Both the position numbers and the translations under genes were made by a program. From an uncultured Chloroflexota bacterium (GTDB lineage Bacteria > Chloroflexota > Anaerolineae > Aggregatilineales > Phototrophicaceae), in assembly GCA_903904765.1 (NCBI GenBank), contig CAIVEA010000274.1:1-6184 (forward strand): a DNA stretch of 6,184 nt. Reading direction: 5' to 3'. The stretch's first letter is position 1, and each line of letters starts with the position of its first letter. Below, one piece after another: positions 5,723-6,184 of the stretch. The notes under the pieces are model-generated. The model did not search any database. It was given only the letters and a program-made list of their open reading frames with translations, and was not told where the DNA came from.

Positions 5723-6184
5723 ATGAAGCCTATCCAATGCCTGCTGCTGAGTGTGCTGCTGCTGTGCGTCGTCACCACTGCCGCCGCACAGACCGACTGC
5801 CCGACCATCGTCCGCGCCGCGCTGTCTGCGGTGGATGCGGCCTGCACCGATACCGGACGCAATCAGGCGTGCTATGGCAACGTGCAGTTGGTAGCGACCC
5901 CGCGTGATGGCGCAACGCTGGCCTTCACTGTGGCGGGTGATCGAGCGAACGTGACCGATATACGGACGCTGCAACTCAGTTCGATGAGCCTGACCGATAG
6001 TTCGTGGGGTGTGGCACTCATGCAGGTGCAGGCCAATTTGCCGGACACGCTGCCGGGGCAGAATGTCACCTTTTTGCTGTTCGGCAACGTGGAGATCGAA
6101 AACCACGCCAGCGCGACCCATGCTTTGACGATGACCGCCCTGCGCGGCGTGAACGTGCGCTTGCGCCCCACCACCACCGCCAAC
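5723..6184 (+). CDS. Secreted protein with probable SH3-like domain, cut by the window edge
   Basis: The frame starts at ATG 5723, with GGGGG at 5711-5715 seven bases upstream, and is open to the window end (154 codons seen, no stop). Residues 1-22 form a signal peptide: K2, a hydrophobic core LLLSVLLLCVVTT, then AAA before Q23, a likely signal peptidase I site. The exported part has C26, C41 and C50 in a CPTIVRAAL / ACTDTGRNQACYGN pattern, followed by SSWGVALMQVQANLPDTLPG and NVTFLLFGNVEI. I associate this block with uncharacterised exported proteins of Chloroflexota; that is recollection, not a search. The last visible residues, GVNVRLRPTTTAN, look like the start of a bacterial SH3 repeat (NVR-x-x-P), usually a cell-wall or ligand-binding module. 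The function is unknown, and the gene is separated from rny by a terminator. Confidence 0.85.
   Translation, partial: MKPIQCLLLSVLLLCVVTTAAAQTDCPTIVRAALSAVDAACTDTGRNQACYGNVQLVATPRDGATLAFTVAGDRANVTDIRTLQLSSMSLTDSSWGVALMQVQANLPDTLPGQNVTFLLFGNVEIENHASATHALTMTALRGVNVRLRPTTTAN

Overview
The window suggests a chromosomal segment of a Chloroflexota bacterium (Anaerolineae-like). The grounds are the form of RecX and RNase Y, the adjacency recX-rny, and a secreted protein of a type I associate with that phylum. This placement rests on recognition of protein style, not on a search, and is moderate in confidence.

Layout. (1) Positions 28-826 are a complete IS1-family insertion sequence read on the minus strand. 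It has 23-bp imperfect terminal inverted repeats and a perfect 8-bp target duplication (TTTTCTTG at 20-27 and 827-834). Its transposase is split into two overlapping frames joined by a -1 slip on a run of seven A. (2) Positions 906-2878 hold a membrane sensor histidine kinase whose reading frame is broken by one missing base just after the G2 box of the ATPase domain. The frame closes at 2783, and the remaining C-terminal 37 residues lie in the next frame up to 2878. The IS sits about 70 bp upstream of this gene. (3) Positions 2879-3367 carry no convincing protein gene but are rich in RNA-like structure on the plus strand: several hairpins, a textbook H-type pseudoknot made of two perfect 8-bp stems, and a very strong intrinsic terminator ending at 3348. 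That is only 19 nt before the preferred GTG start of recX. (4) Positions 3368-5590 are a two-gene operon, recX (RecA modulator) and rny (RNase Y, membrane-anchored KH/HD endoribonuclease), closed by a strong terminator at 5619-5652. (5) From 5723 to the window edge runs the start of a secreted protein with a clean signal peptide, probably leading into an SH3-like domain beyond the edge.

How the parts relate. recX and rny are almost certainly co-transcribed (6-nt gap, with the rny ribosome binding site inside recX). No room exists for a normal promoter between the terminator hairpin and recX. The structured region is therefore either the leader of this operon with a transcription attenuator, or an independent small RNA whose terminator abuts the operon. 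This leader/ncRNA is the most likely undescribed element in the window. The IS and the broken kinase are accessory or decaying material next to this housekeeping operon.
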